64,000 nucleotides of DNA from Paenibacillus eucommiae (GCF_017874215.1 NZ_JAGGLB010000020.1:1-64000); one strand, 5' to 3'. Positions 18,601 through 27,401 are shown, counted from the stretch's first letter. Made by a program: numbers and translations. The notes: a model not told the origin generated them from the sequence alone.

Positions 18601-18692
18601 GTGGCCCGCACCGCATAAAAAACAACGATGCAGAGCAATACAATGACAATCGTTCTACTGCGTCCCGACCATCTCGACAACTTCAGTCGCAT
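15681..18692 (-). CDS. Giant membrane-anchored solute-binding protein with two carbohydrate-binding-like domains
   Basis: At 1003 aa this is more than twice the usual length. An N-terminal membrane span (IVIVLLCIVVFYAV) without a lipobox anchors it. Two related beta-sandwich modules follow (about 70-240 and 275-430), each with W-D-V-PQDGLYEIQLEY / W-QLEVPADGWYELDVKY and then a KGHHTLRMI / KGSHTLRMI ending, resembling CBM6/35-type domains. A helical linker leads to a C-terminal family-1 binding-protein fold from about residue 580. It appears to gather glycans and hand them to the adjacent permeases. Its start lies in the 3' end of the ATPase gene. Confidence 0.8.
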   Translation of the reverse strand: MRLKLSRWSGRSRTIVIVLLCIVVFYAVRATFYNKQAEYEPFDAASLISNIATDGVPYYMMAMQREAAAGIQQPTEPILVDIDAARYLTASPEANTAIVPDGKLGRDVLHWQSGEGSVEWDVEIPQDGLYEIQLEYMPLPGTSASVVRGLQIDGSYPFRESEKIELERRWKDSKYPYDRNKLGNEVRAPQEEVVGWSAKAVADYAASSLPLQYRLTKGHHTLRMIGAREPLALASIRLVAAAAVPEYRDYVAENEAGYGAENAAVLATEQPEQTQSGWFQVFEAEHFIQKSQIGIQKYAVMEARVSPDAQGRVVYNTLGADRWQQPGQWLDWQLEVPADGWYELDVKYRQSYKGSSNVYRTIMLDGTVPFKEMLHYKFAYDNTFDMHTLQDDSGTPYKFYMTKGSHTLRMIADGSPDMPALLALQQTLAELRQFDAPLRAVIGDYNQFKGPNIDANRTWDIKKYVPDIEQKLAGFIDQLQNIMAYINGLNGAETNLASTIRPAVLTLQSIAEDVDDLPNRLTQLTAIQTQIGTWIGTADYQPLLLDYFVVRDPDTVSPLQTPGQLEKLAYSTKNFVRTFFLNYTAEKSDDEQSIDVWVQRGRDYVDLLQEHIDQDFTPRTGIKVNLNLMPNPNALVLGNAAGNQPDVALGVGMEMPVDFAMRGATADLKQFPGFTETVSQFHPGLMRSYTYDGEVYGLPETQNFLLFFYRSDIFDRLALTPPDTWEDIYRMLPTLQENGMTFYIPPKDYVPFYYQHGIDFYTENGMNTRLDEEAALQPFKQWTDLFKKYYIPLEVPAFYNHFRYGTIPAGIADFTTYVQLTAAATNIAGQWKVAPVPGTKQPDGTVARWTQQGATSMMIMEKSRKKAQAWSFLQWWSDKETQLHYAQEIESFFGIEYRWNSANMLTLAQSPWPDGDLQAIKEQARWIKNVPLVPGYYSLGREMDFAWNHVLVGGIPAKEALEQAAVSLQRELRRKQQQFGYEPSSSDLHIPQIDQPYDWRESE

Positions 18693-19819
18693 TTCGGGCC
18701 GCCTCCTTGGCCGATCGCATTCCCCGTGTCCACGTCAAAGAAATGAGCCTTAGCCATATTCAGCTGAACACGGACCGGATCTCCTGCCGCAACATGCGTA
18801 TGCGCCTGCGCGCGGACAATCTGTGAGCCGTGCCCTGTATCCACGTAGAGAAAAGTATCGGAGCCCATCAGCTCCTTCATATCGACCTGCGCGTTCACCG
18901 TCCACTCTTCCCGTTTAACAGGCTGTTCCCCGTCCAGCATCATATGCTCAGGCCGCAGTCCAAGCACCACGTTCCGCAAGCTGTACGGAGACTGCTGCAG
19001 AATGGGCGTATACGACTCCGGCAGCATCAGCTTCCAGCGGTTCGTTTCGAAATAATACACATCTTCAGCATGTGTAATTTTTCCTTTAATGAAATTCATT
19101 TGCGGTGTGCCGATGAAGCTGGCGACAAACTGGTTGACAGGACTGTCGTACAACTGCTGCGGTGGAGCGACCTGCTGAATTTCTCCTGATTTCATCACCA
19201 CGATCCGCGTCCCCATCGTCATCGCTTCCACCTGATCGTGGGTGACGTAGACGATCGTCGTTTTCAGCTGGCTGTGCATCCGGATAATCTCAGCCCGCGT
19301 CTGCGCCCGCAGCATGGCGTCGAGATTGGACAGGGGTTCGTCCATCAGGAACACTTTCGGTTCCCGGACGATCGCCCGTCCAAGCGCGACCCGCTGTTTC
19401 TGTCCGCCTGAAAGCTGATGCGGACGTTTTTCAAGCAAATGCGATATTTCAAGCACCCGGGCGACACGGTTGACGTTGAGTTCAATTTCGTGCTTGGCTA
19501 TTTTACGCAGCTTGAGCCCAAGTGCCATATTCTCATATACGGATAAATTCGGATAAAGGGCATAGTTCTGAAAAACCATAGCGATATCACGGTTTTTAGG
19601 CGAAACATAGTTGATCAGCCGGTCATCAATGTAAATATCCCCGTCCGTCAGCTCTTCGAGACCGGCGAGCATACGCAGTGTCGTTGACTTGCCGCAGCCT
19701 GACGGCCCAACCAGCACGAGAAATTCGCCATCTGCGATATCCAGATGAAAGTCTTTGACTGACGGCTGCACCTCGCCCTTGTATTTTTTGTACACATGAT
19801 GAAAGATGACTGCTCCCAT
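18683..19819 (-). CDS. Carbohydrate ABC importer ATPase (MsmX/UgpC type)
   Basis: From the ATG at 19819, with GGGGGA upstream, the protein is 378 aa. Walker A GPSGCGKS is at about 38-45, the signature is LSGGQKQR, Walker B is VFLMDEPLSNLD, and a C-terminal OB-like regulatory domain follows. This is the only importer-type ATPase in the 20-kb locus, so it probably drives both permease pairs; MsmX-type ATPases are known to serve several importers. Its stop overlaps the start of the giant binding protein by 10 nt. Confidence 0.92.
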   Translation of the reverse strand: MGAVIFHHVYKKYKGEVQPSVKDFHLDIADGEFLVLVGPSGCGKSTTLRMLAGLEELTDGDIYIDDRLINYVSPKNRDIAMVFQNYALYPNLSVYENMALGLKLRKIAKHEIELNVNRVARVLEISHLLEKRPHQLSGGQKQRVALGRAIVREPKVFLMDEPLSNLDAMLRAQTRAEIIRMHSQLKTTIVYVTHDQVEAMTMGTRIVVMKSGEIQQVAPPQQLYDSPVNQFVASFIGTPQMNFIKGKITHAEDVYYFETNRWKLMLPESYTPILQQSPYSLRNVVLGLRPEHMMLDGEQPVKREEWTVNAQVDMKELMGSDTFLYVDTGHGSQIVRAQAHTHVAAGDPVRVQLNMAKAHFFDVDTGNAIGQGGGPKCD

Positions 19820-19887
19820 TTTGAATCCCCCAGTGCTCATCGTACAAACCATTTTCGTTCGTCAATAAAATTACTAAGCGCCTCCGC

Positions 19888-20517
19888 TCATTCCTGTACA
19901 AACTCCAGAATACCGAATTGGGAGGAAAGGTGATAATTGTTGATCACCGTCGGCGACCATGCGGTGCATTCCATGTCTTCTCCTGTGGGACGATCGATGC
20001 GGTAAGCGTTGATGTTCCATTGTACGCCCTCTTGGGGAGGCAGCTGCTGCGCCGTGCGAAACTCGCTGTAAGGAATAGCGATCTCTGCATCCCAGCCAGT
20101 GCTGTGCTTGCGTACCGCCGTTTCAATCCTGTGGTCCGTTCTGGCGAAGGTGAGTATCTGCCCGTCCCCTTGATTGAAAATCGCGTAATGCATCAAGGCA
20201 TTCAGCGGATTCACTTCAATTTCGATGTATACCGTTCCATCTCCGCCTTCATCTATAAACAATTCCACAACTTCTTCTTCATACAATTTATCGTTGAATT
20301 CCGTCATTGTGGCATTAGGCTCAGTATCATCGCAATGAAAAGCTGCATATAAGCGCGTTGGCCCCCAGAGCAAGCGAACCTCTGTCGCTTGTCTGGCAGC
20401 TCCCCCCGTCTCGGTGTTCACAAGGTTGTGCGGCTCTGCTAAAGCCCACTGCTGTTTCTCCACATTTCCGTCAATTTCAAAATCTACTGCAACATGCTTG
20501 CATCTATACAGCTTCAT
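19888..20517 (-). CDS. Carbohydrate-binding family 9-like protein
   Basis: 209 aa without a signal peptide. The sequence VDGNVEKQQWALAEP-type opening, VRLLWGPTRLYAAFHCDD, VVELFIDEGGDGTVYIEIEVNPLNAL and WDAEIAIPYSEF followed by WNINAYRID are the recurring landmarks of CBM9/DOMON-like sugar-binding domains. Cytosolic single-domain versions are common in Paenibacillus glycan loci; their role is not established. It lies between the SDR and the ATPase genes in the same direction. Confidence 0.8.
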   Translation of the reverse strand: MKLYRCKHVAVDFEIDGNVEKQQWALAEPHNLVNTETGGAARQATEVRLLWGPTRLYAAFHCDDTEPNATMTEFNDKLYEEEVVELFIDEGGDGTVYIEIEVNPLNALMHYAIFNQGDGQILTFARTDHRIETAVRKHSTGWDAEIAIPYSEFRTAQQLPPQEGVQWNINAYRIDRPTGEDMECTAWSPTVINNYHLSSQFGILEFVQE

Positions 20518-20556
20518 AGTTACACTTCCCTTTCTGCTGAGGGTCCTTCCAAATCT

Positions 20557-21420
20557 CTAGATTTGATCCCGCCAATCATGCACCGGCTGCCAGCCCAATA
20601 ATTGCTTCGCCTTCTTGTTGCTGTAGAACGCCTCATTTCCCTCATACACCTGCCGGATATCGGTTATCTCGGGAAAATACGTTTGCATCAGCTCACTTGT
20701 CGGAATCGACATAAACGTATTGTCCGCCGCCATATTCAGCTCTACGGCGCCGAGTCCTTCGGCCTCGATCGCCAGCCGGCAGGCGGCAGCAGCGTCGCGA
20801 ACATCGATGTAGCTCCATAAAATACGTTTCCAGAAACCCGGGTCTCTCTCACCCTCGCGAACCAATTCCTGATACGATGCCGCAACGCAAATTGTCGAGA
20901 GCCTGAAGCATACGACCTGCATGCCAGACCTGCGGTTGAACATAGCACCGGTAAGCTCGTTTACCACCTTCGAGAGTCCGTATCCTTCCTGCGGAAGCTC
21001 CGGGTGGGCCTCGTCGACCGGGAAATATTGAGGCAGAAGCGGATGAATCGCCCACGGAAAACCATAGGCTGATTCACTCGATGCCGTCACGGCTTTGGTG
21101 ATCCCTCGTTTATCTGCAGCTTCCAGCACGTGCATCGTCGACACGACATTGGTAGCAAAAACACCAGATATGTTACGGGGATCCGGAATGGCTGCCAAAT
21201 GAATGACAGCATCGCATCCTTCCAGCGCTTCATATACATCCTCGAAGTTCAGCAAATCAACAACTATGCTTTGGCATGCCGGGTCAGGATGCGGCTTGAG
21301 GTCGAGACATACCGCCTCATATCCATGCTGCTGCAGCTCCACGATAACCTGCTTGCCCAGCGTCCCGGCACCACCGGTTACTGCAATCGTCAGCCGTTTA
21401 TTCATACTTGGACCATTCAT
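20557..21420 (-). CDS. NAD-dependent epimerase/dehydratase (extended SDR), possible uronate dehydrogenase-like
   Basis: From the ATG at 21420, which overlaps the upstream stop as ATGA and follows GGAGG by 7 nt, the protein is 287 aa. It has the N-terminal TGGAGTLGKQV nucleotide-binding loop, LDLKPHPD after the second strand, VIHLAAIPDP, and a YGLSK catalytic Tyr-Lys pair. Size and motifs fit the SDR group that includes uronate dehydrogenases; with mannonate-dehydratase-like neighbours, a uronate substrate is plausible but unproven. A 15-bp direct duplication at the start creates a second in-frame ATG at 21405 (MNKRLTIAV). Confidence 0.8.
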   Translation of the reverse strand: MNGPSMNKRLTIAVTGGAGTLGKQVIVELQQHGYEAVCLDLKPHPDPACQSIVVDLLNFEDVYEALEGCDAVIHLAAIPDPRNISGVFATNVVSTMHVLEAADKRGITKAVTASSESAYGFPWAIHPLLPQYFPVDEAHPELPQEGYGLSKVVNELTGAMFNRRSGMQVVCFRLSTICVAASYQELVREGERDPGFWKRILWSYIDVRDAAAACRLAIEAEGLGAVELNMAADNTFMSIPTSELMQTYFPEITDIRQVYEGNEAFYSNKKAKQLLGWQPVHDWRDQI

Positions 21421-22448
21421 ACTTGGACCTCCATCATCTTCATCAGTCCCTGCATATAGCCGATGGCATGGCCCCGCGAGCGGTGCTGCCACGGTGAATC
21501 ATTCACGATGACGGGAACGTGATCTGTGGACATAAAGCCCGTGAAACCACTTTTCTTCAGCGTAAGCATAACTTCAGCCGGATCGTAATTGCCTTCTCCG
21601 AGAAAGCATTCCTGAAATTTCGGAACCGTACCCTGAACGTCACGGAAATGAACGTATAAAATGTTCCCCAAGGGACCGAAATACTCAATCATTTTTTTGA
21701 CATCCAGTGCGCCTCCAGGCATCTCCGAGCAGCAGCCCAGACACAGATCGAGCCCCCAAGCCTCACTATCGGCCATTTCTCTGGCACGTATGAAATTTTC
21801 GATTTTATAAAATAGTCTGGAAACCCCACCGATTTGCGGCACCGGAGGATCGTCAGGATGCAGCGCCAGCTTCACACCAGCTTCCTCGGCAACCGGGATG
21901 ACCGCACGGATGAAATATTCGTAGTTATCCCAAAGCTCCTCTTCGGTAACCATACGATTGGGTCCTTCATCCATAAGCCGCTGTACCGTAATGTCAGGAT
22001 CGGCCACTTCCTCAGCTTGCGGGTCCCGTTCGTGGTAAGGCTCCACCTGCCCCATATCGAAAGCAGTGACTTTGGATCCTCCGCGACCGGTTTGCCCGGG
22101 GGTACGCCATACGGAATTCGGCATGAAATGATAGCCCAGAATCGGAATACCTGCGCGCCCCATATTGCGAATTGTTGCCTGGTAATGCTCAATCTGCTCA
22201 TCGCGTCCTTCCATGCCGAGCATTGCTTTCAAATACCAGTCAAAAGGTGTGTTTTCAATAGCCTCAAGCTTCATCCCATGCTTCTCACACTCTTTGCGCA
22301 GAGCGAGCAAGTCTTCATATTCCCATCGGGCTTTCCCCGGCAAGCTTGGAACATTAAGCTGTACGCTTGTAATACCAAGCTGCCTGCCGAACGTCATCGT
22401 TTCCTCGGTGATCTCCGTAAATTGTCCGAGCGCAATTCTCATGGTCAT
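21417..22448 (-). CDS. Mannonate dehydratase-like TIM-barrel enzyme, copy 2
   Basis: 343 aa. The UxuA landmarks are present: IPILGYHFMPN, VKLALHPDDPPVPQIGG, GLDLCLGCCSEM and YVHFRDVQGTVP, with STDHVPV near the C-terminus. UxuA converts D-mannonate to 2-keto-3-deoxygluconate in glucuronate breakdown. The neighbouring gene at 22498 is a clear paralog, so one of the two may act on another aldonic acid. GGAGG lies 10 nt before the ATG. Confidence 0.82.
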   Translation of the reverse strand: MTMRIALGQFTEITEETMTFGRQLGITSVQLNVPSLPGKARWEYEDLLALRKECEKHGMKLEAIENTPFDWYLKAMLGMEGRDEQIEHYQATIRNMGRAGIPILGYHFMPNSVWRTPGQTGRGGSKVTAFDMGQVEPYHERDPQAEEVADPDITVQRLMDEGPNRMVTEEELWDNYEYFIRAVIPVAEEAGVKLALHPDDPPVPQIGGVSRLFYKIENFIRAREMADSEAWGLDLCLGCCSEMPGGALDVKKMIEYFGPLGNILYVHFRDVQGTVPKFQECFLGEGNYDPAEVMLTLKKSGFTGFMSTDHVPVIVNDSPWQHRSRGHAIGYMQGLMKMMEVQV

Positions 22449-22497
22449 TGAATTTCAACCTCCAAGTGTAGGCATAACCTCTATGCAGCATATAGAT

Positions 22498-23520
22498 CTA
22501 AATCGCATCAATAATACCTTGCAAATACCCGCTCTGATGAGCATGAGAACGGTAACCCCAGCCTTCGTCATAATCGATCCATGGCACATGATCGTCAATG
22601 ATAAATCCAGTAAACCCGACTTTCTTAAGCGCACGCATCATCTCAACTGGGCTGAAATTGCCTTCCCCAAGGAAACATTCGTTGAATTTAGGAACCGTAC
22701 CCTGAACATCCCGGAAATGACCATACACAATTTTATTCCGTGATCCGAAGTATTCAATCATTTCCCGGACGGTATCTGCACCGCCGAGCATGGACGAAGT
22801 CGTGCCGAGGCATAAATCGAGGCCCCAGGCATCGCTATCTGCTATCTCCATTGCTTTTTTGAAGCCGTCGATATTGTGGAACAGTCTGGCTATGCCCCCC
22901 ACCATCGGCACAGGCGGGTCATCCGGATGCAGTGCCAGCTTCACACCAGCTTCTTCGGCGACAGGAATGACCGCCCGGATGAAATACTCGTAATATTCCC
23001 ATCTCTCTTCTTCCGTAAATACACGGTCGGCGACGGAATTAAGCAGCTTCAGATATTCGGGGTCACGCGCAATCGGCAGGCTGCCTGTTCGGTCAGGCGC
23101 TCCGGTTTGCACCAGATCCAGATCGAAGCCCATTCCCCGCGCTCCGCCACGCAGAGGCACCGTGTAAGAAGTCCTCCAGGTTCCATCCGGCATAAAATGA
23201 TAACCCAGGATCGGAATGCCCGCTTTGCCCATATTGCGAATAATCTGCTGATATTTAGCGATCTGCTCATCTCTGCCTTCCAGACCCAGCATAATTTTAT
23301 AAAAATACTGAATCGGCACGTTTTCGATCGCTTCGAGCGTCAAGCCGTATGATTCACATTGCTGTCTCAAAGCCAGCAGCCCTTCATATTCCCAGAGTGA
23401 TTCATCCTCTCCGAGCGTGTTGAGCTGAATGCTGTCAAAGCCCAGCTGTTTGGCGAACTTCCCCATCTCATCCGTCAATGCGCCGAACTGTCCGAGCGCT
23501 ACCCGCAGCTTATTTCCCAT
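22498..23520 (-). CDS. Mannonate dehydratase-like TIM-barrel enzyme, copy 1
   Basis: 340 aa, colinear with the 21417 product along its whole length (LALHPDDPPVPMVGG, WGLDLCLGTTSSM, VYGHFRDVQGTVP and the final DDHVPW). GAGGGAT precedes the ATG. The two enzymes differ around the GLDLCLG loop and at the C-terminus, which may reflect substrate preference. The 119-nt gap to the upstream glycosidase gene is largely a tandem 12-bp repeat. Confidence 0.82.
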   Translation of the reverse strand: MGNKLRVALGQFGALTDEMGKFAKQLGFDSIQLNTLGEDESLWEYEGLLALRQQCESYGLTLEAIENVPIQYFYKIMLGLEGRDEQIAKYQQIIRNMGKAGIPILGYHFMPDGTWRTSYTVPLRGGARGMGFDLDLVQTGAPDRTGSLPIARDPEYLKLLNSVADRVFTEEERWEYYEYFIRAVIPVAEEAGVKLALHPDDPPVPMVGGIARLFHNIDGFKKAMEIADSDAWGLDLCLGTTSSMLGGADTVREMIEYFGSRNKIVYGHFRDVQGTVPKFNECFLGEGNFSPVEMMRALKKVGFTGFIIDDHVPWIDYDEGWGYRSHAHQSGYLQGIIDAI

Positions 23521-23539
23521 ATGTCATCCCTCTATTCAT

Positions 23540-23623
23540 CTACTATTTCTACAGCGATTTCTAAAGCTATTTCACAAACTTTTCAATCAACTATTTCAAC
23601 AACTATTTCAACAGCTGTTTCAG
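23540..23623. repeat. Seven tandem 12-bp units in an intercistronic spacer
   Basis: Consecutive 12-mers: CTACTATTTCTA, CAGCGATTTCTA, AAGCTATTTCAC, AAACTTTTCAAT, CAACTATTTCAA, CAACTATTTCAA, CAGCTGTTTCAG. The core is CNACTATTTCAA. They fill the gap between the glycosidase-like gene's stop and the next gene's ribosome binding site. Confidence 0.9.
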
Positions 23624-23639
23624 CCTAGCCTTGATTTTT

Positions 23640-26312
23640 TCAGTAGTAAACCTCGACCTCAGCAAAGCCTGAGAAAGCCTCAATCCGAACGGTTTCCGTC
23701 TCAGCATCGTACACGCCACCGCTCACGCTTTTCGGCTTACGTCCGAGTGGATGCGGCAGCCGAATTTCAACGAGGCTTGGCGCCCGTTCAGAGCGGCATT
23801 CCACAGAAGCAGATATGCTTCCCTGCTGCAGCTTCGATTCCGTCTTCAGGGTAAAGGGGCCGAAGTAGCTGGCAGCATCCTTCAGTTCGATGGTTTCGCC
23901 TTCTTCCATCCAGCTGCGCGGAATACCTGGAAGCAATTTAAGCGTGTCTCCCTGCTCCATATACAACATCCAGCGTGTTTCCATCAGAAACCAGGCTTCT
24001 TCATGCGTTTTATGCGGGCTCGTATAAGGGAATAAATGCTCCCCGAACGTATAAGTCTCTCTATCAGCAAGCGCAGAGACACAGGTATAGTAGCTCTTCA
24101 GGAAAGGCTTCACTTCACCGCGCTTCAGATGAACCCAAGGATGCCGGCTGTAGTAAGGCTGACTTAAAGCAACATTGTTCAGCAGCATTAGCTCGGCGTG
24201 GAAGTTCAGCAAGAAGCTGGCGGCTGGCTCGTCGGGCTCGAGCACCTCGGTAAAGACTAGATACAAGGGGCCAAGCAGAGAGTCCCTGCACATGAATGTG
24301 CCATGCGTATACCACTCGCCCTTGTCGGCGAACAGCGCCACCGGGCCAGTTGCATCCGCCCACGGCGATGCTGTCGGGCTCCACGTGCCATCGCCAAGCG
24401 GCACAACGGGACTTAATGCCAAATTATCGTAGAAGCAAGTGCGAATATCCTGCTTGAACGCTTCCGCCTCCCGGGTGATGAATGCCGCATAATCGGGATC
24501 CGAATCCGTGAACACTTCCGCGATCCTCTTCAGTCCCAGGTAAGCGTAGCCGTTAAGCATGAACGAACGGAATGGGTCTTCCGGATCAGCTGTCTTGCCA
24601 TCCAGCAAGCCAAACCCTTTGCCTTGGCCCCGCAGTTCTTCCGTCATATTGCGCTGACGCCAATCGAGTATGTACTGGCACGCCTTAACAATTTTTGGCT
24701 TGACTTCCGAGATCCACGCTTCATTGCGGGTATAGCGGTAATGTTCGCCTATGGTCCACAAGACACAACCCGTTTCCAGCATGTATTCCTGAAAATTCTG
24801 GATAAACCCGCTGTCGTGCTGCTTCTCCAGAAAATACATAATGGAACGTCTGGCTGTATCATGCCAGCCCATCGAATCCATAAACTGAGTAATCGGTGCG
24901 CTCTCCGATCCGATTGGAGCATAAATGCCGATCGTCGGCGCAATTGCATCATCCGGCTCCAATCCGTATGTAACAAGATCGAGATGCAGCAATCCGGCAC
25001 GCACCATTTCGTCGATGCGACGTTCCGGCAGCTGCAAGCGTGAGCCTTGCGCAAGCTTCTCCTGCCAATAGGTGCGGCATTGCTCGTGCCTCTCGGTGAA
25101 GTCATGTTCGGCCAGCGCTGCAGCGCGTTCGCGCGAGATCGGCCGATGCGGGATGATGATGTCAAATTTAGCGGTTTCTCCCGGATTGACCAGCACAGCC
25201 ATTTCGTTATCTCTCAGCGGTTCGCCGTTCACGGTAACAATTCCGTAGACCCGGCCGGAAGCATAAACACCAAACCCGGTCTCCGGATCGAAATCATAAG
25301 AGAGCGTATTCACTTCATTCGTCGGACAAGACCGGCCATTGGGCAGCGGAGCAAAAAACCAGCAGTAGCGGGGAACGGAAGCCGTATTAATCGCCTCGAT
25401 GCGGTAATACAGCACCGTTTCTTCCTCCTGGCTAAGCTCTTCCGGCAGCAGCCGATCATACTCCTGCTTCTGTGATTCGGTGAACATTTGTCCCGATGTA
25501 TGGCCGTCTGCCACCAAAAAATGCGTGCCACGCACATTGTCCTTGGTCAGTTCATTTCGTTCCAGTGAGACAAATGTCGTCGTATTGTAGATGATATCGC
25601 CGTCTTCCACAACCCCATGCAGGATCGGCAGCACACCATCCTCCAGCCTCTTCTTGATAATCGGCCGGTTAGCCACCCCGCGACCAATGCGGAAGCTGTA
25701 ACGTACAGGCGCATTGTCCGTTTCCGGCAGCGTCACAGCCGGCAAGTGAAAACGCGGCTCCACATAATCAAATAACACACTTCCATATGCTTCGTGAAAG
25801 TCGACTGCAAAGATGCGCATGTCGCGCGAGAGTCCCAGCCACGTTTGGAATTTCATATCTTTCGTATAGGCTGCCGCTGCTTCAAAGCTCTCTTCAGGCT
25901 CTATGCTCAAGCGCTGGATATCCGTGAGCAGTGATCTCGATCGGATGCTCCCGGTAATTTGCTCATACGAACGAGGATCTCCTGCTTCCGTGACTGCCAC
26001 TCCGTAATCCGGAATGCAGATCGGGTTAGCAGCAGAGACGTCGCGCAAGAAAAATGAAAACGCATTCACACCTGACAGGACAGATACAATAACGCTTCCG
26101 CTTCCTGTCTGCAGCGATCCGTCTACGGTCAGCTCAAGGCGAGCAGATGGCGCTTCTTTGATTTGAAACGATCCGTCTTTGTATTCGCCTCTGTCCTCGC
26201 CAGCACCTGTGAAACTACCATGCGTTACAGTACCGTTCTTCACTTGTATCGTTCCTGCGGCAGGACCTTCATGCCATAAGATAGCCACTTGCTTTACAGA
26301 TTTTATAACCAT
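23640..26312 (-). CDS. Large six-hairpin glycosidase-like protein
   Basis: The 890-aa protein has no signal peptide, so it acts in the cytosol on imported oligosaccharides. The N-terminal half is beta-sandwich-like. The C-terminal half (from about 480) reads as an alpha/alpha toroid, with DSMGWHDTARRSIMYF, DSGFIQNFQEYML, VLWTIGEHYRYTRN and YAYLGLKRIAEVF in helical register, and a small beta domain ends it (LPGIPRSWMEEG). This layout recurs in rhamnosidase- and GH-like families, but I cannot assign a GH number or substrate. It is the first gene of the leftward operon, divergent from an AraC regulator. Confidence 0.65.
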   Translation of the reverse strand: MVIKSVKQVAILWHEGPAAGTIQVKNGTVTHGSFTGAGEDRGEYKDGSFQIKEAPSARLELTVDGSLQTGSGSVIVSVLSGVNAFSFFLRDVSAANPICIPDYGVAVTEAGDPRSYEQITGSIRSRSLLTDIQRLSIEPEESFEAAAAYTKDMKFQTWLGLSRDMRIFAVDFHEAYGSVLFDYVEPRFHLPAVTLPETDNAPVRYSFRIGRGVANRPIIKKRLEDGVLPILHGVVEDGDIIYNTTTFVSLERNELTKDNVRGTHFLVADGHTSGQMFTESQKQEYDRLLPEELSQEEETVLYYRIEAINTASVPRYCWFFAPLPNGRSCPTNEVNTLSYDFDPETGFGVYASGRVYGIVTVNGEPLRDNEMAVLVNPGETAKFDIIIPHRPISRERAAALAEHDFTERHEQCRTYWQEKLAQGSRLQLPERRIDEMVRAGLLHLDLVTYGLEPDDAIAPTIGIYAPIGSESAPITQFMDSMGWHDTARRSIMYFLEKQHDSGFIQNFQEYMLETGCVLWTIGEHYRYTRNEAWISEVKPKIVKACQYILDWRQRNMTEELRGQGKGFGLLDGKTADPEDPFRSFMLNGYAYLGLKRIAEVFTDSDPDYAAFITREAEAFKQDIRTCFYDNLALSPVVPLGDGTWSPTASPWADATGPVALFADKGEWYTHGTFMCRDSLLGPLYLVFTEVLEPDEPAASFLLNFHAELMLLNNVALSQPYYSRHPWVHLKRGEVKPFLKSYYTCVSALADRETYTFGEHLFPYTSPHKTHEEAWFLMETRWMLYMEQGDTLKLLPGIPRSWMEEGETIELKDAASYFGPFTLKTESKLQQGSISASVECRSERAPSLVEIRLPHPLGRKPKSVSGGVYDAETETVRIEAFSGFAEVEVYY

Positions 26313-26398
26313 AGTTTTCTTTCCCTCTTCTCCATGATCACATAAATTTTCAGTTCTTAGACTCAGGACAAAGCGGCTCTTATATTGCTAAATCCATT

Positions 26399-26427
26399 AA
26401 TATAACTGTAGTATTTAACCAGGTAAA
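26399..26427 (-). promoter_or_regulatory. Candidate promoter of the carbohydrate operon
   Basis: On the minus strand TTTACC (26427-26422) is followed after 17 nt by TATATT (26404-26399), about 85 nt before the glycosidase-like gene. It lies in the divergent spacer shared with the AraC gene, close to a paired TTGCGA motif. Confidence 0.4.
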
Positions 26428-26443
26428 GTTCAATTCCATTTTA

Positions 26444-26470
26444 TTGCGAATAGGGTATATAATCTTGCGA
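26444..26470 (+). promoter_or_regulatory. Paired TTGCGA motif (21-bp spacing)
   Basis: TTGCGA at 26444 and again at 26465, exactly 21 bp apart, with AGGGTATATAATC between them. The same arrangement is at 35351/35372 and in a variant at 28679/28700. Two helical turns between direct repeats suits an AraC-type dimer. Confidence 0.45.
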
Positions 26471-26570
26471 CATATTGACTGATGCATACCCTCATGTTAA
26501 TTTAATATTAACTTTAAGAGGACAGGAATTATTCGGATATTTACTATCAATATTTTAAAAAAGGATTAAA

Positions 26571-27401
26571 ATGGAACAGTCATTCGTCATGCTGCCAACA
26601 TTGGAATATGGTTACGAGATCCATACGGAGGGACACGATTCATTAGATCATCCCTTGCATGTTCATAAAGATGCGGTTGAACTGCTATTGATTATGGACG
26701 GGGAAGGCCTATTTACCGTGAATGGTATTACCTATCAGGTAGGTTCAGGCAGTCTTCTTTGCTACAATAGCGGAATATGGCATGCGGAACACAGTATTTC
26801 CCCCTATTTCTCTTCGTTGTATCTTACTTTTACAAGCTTGAAGGTCAAGCATCTCCCCAATAATCACTTTGTGGAGCTCGGCCGGCCGCCTTTTATTCAG
26901 CTTGGTGATCATTTTGCTTCTATCAAGCTGCTTATGATGGATATCATTCAGGAAAAATCATGCAACGATCCTCATTCCAAATTTGCTGCAGACCAGCTGC
27001 TGTCTGTGCTGCTGAGTAAATTGATGCGGATTATGAATGGCCGTCCTCTCTCCAAATCCAACAAATCGTCGTCCCATGAATCTGCTGTCAAAGCCAAACG
27101 CTATATTGAAAATAAATATAATACGGATATCACCCTCAAGGAACTATCCCAATTCACCCATATCAGCCCGTTTTATTTAAGTCATTTGTTCAAAACCGAA
27201 TTCGGTATTAGCCCTATTCAATATTTAATTCAATACAGAATGGAAGTTGCCAAGCACTACTTATTGCATTTCCCTTATACAATCAAAGAAATTGCTGAGC
27301 TCGTCGGCTATGATAGCGATACTTACTTCCATCAAATTTTCAAGAAATGTGAAAAGGGTTCCCCGGGTGAATTTCGTGAGCTTCACAAACAAAGAGAGTG
27401 A
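26571..27401 (+). CDS. AraC-family regulator, divergent from the carbohydrate operon
   Basis: 276 aa. The N-terminal cupin (HPLHVHKDAVELLLIMDGEG, YQVGSGSLLCYNSG) should bind the inducing sugar. The C-terminal AraC HTH pair covers about 175-276: DITLKELSQFTHISPFYLSHLFKTEFG and then EIAELVGYDSDTYFHQIFKKCEKGSPGEF. AAAGGA is 8 nt before the ATG. The head-to-head arrangement with the 6-26 kb operon makes it the likely activator of that operon. Confidence 0.9.
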   Translation: MEQSFVMLPTLEYGYEIHTEGHDSLDHPLHVHKDAVELLLIMDGEGLFTVNGITYQVGSGSLLCYNSGIWHAEHSISPYFSSLYLTFTSLKVKHLPNNHFVELGRPPFIQLGDHFASIKLLMMDIIQEKSCNDPHSKFAADQLLSVLLSKLMRIMNGRPLSKSNKSSSHESAVKAKRYIENKYNTDITLKELSQFTHISPFYLSHLFKTEFGISPIQYLIQYRMEVAKHYLLHFPYTIKEIAELVGYDSDTYFHQIFKKCEKGSPGEFRELHKQRE

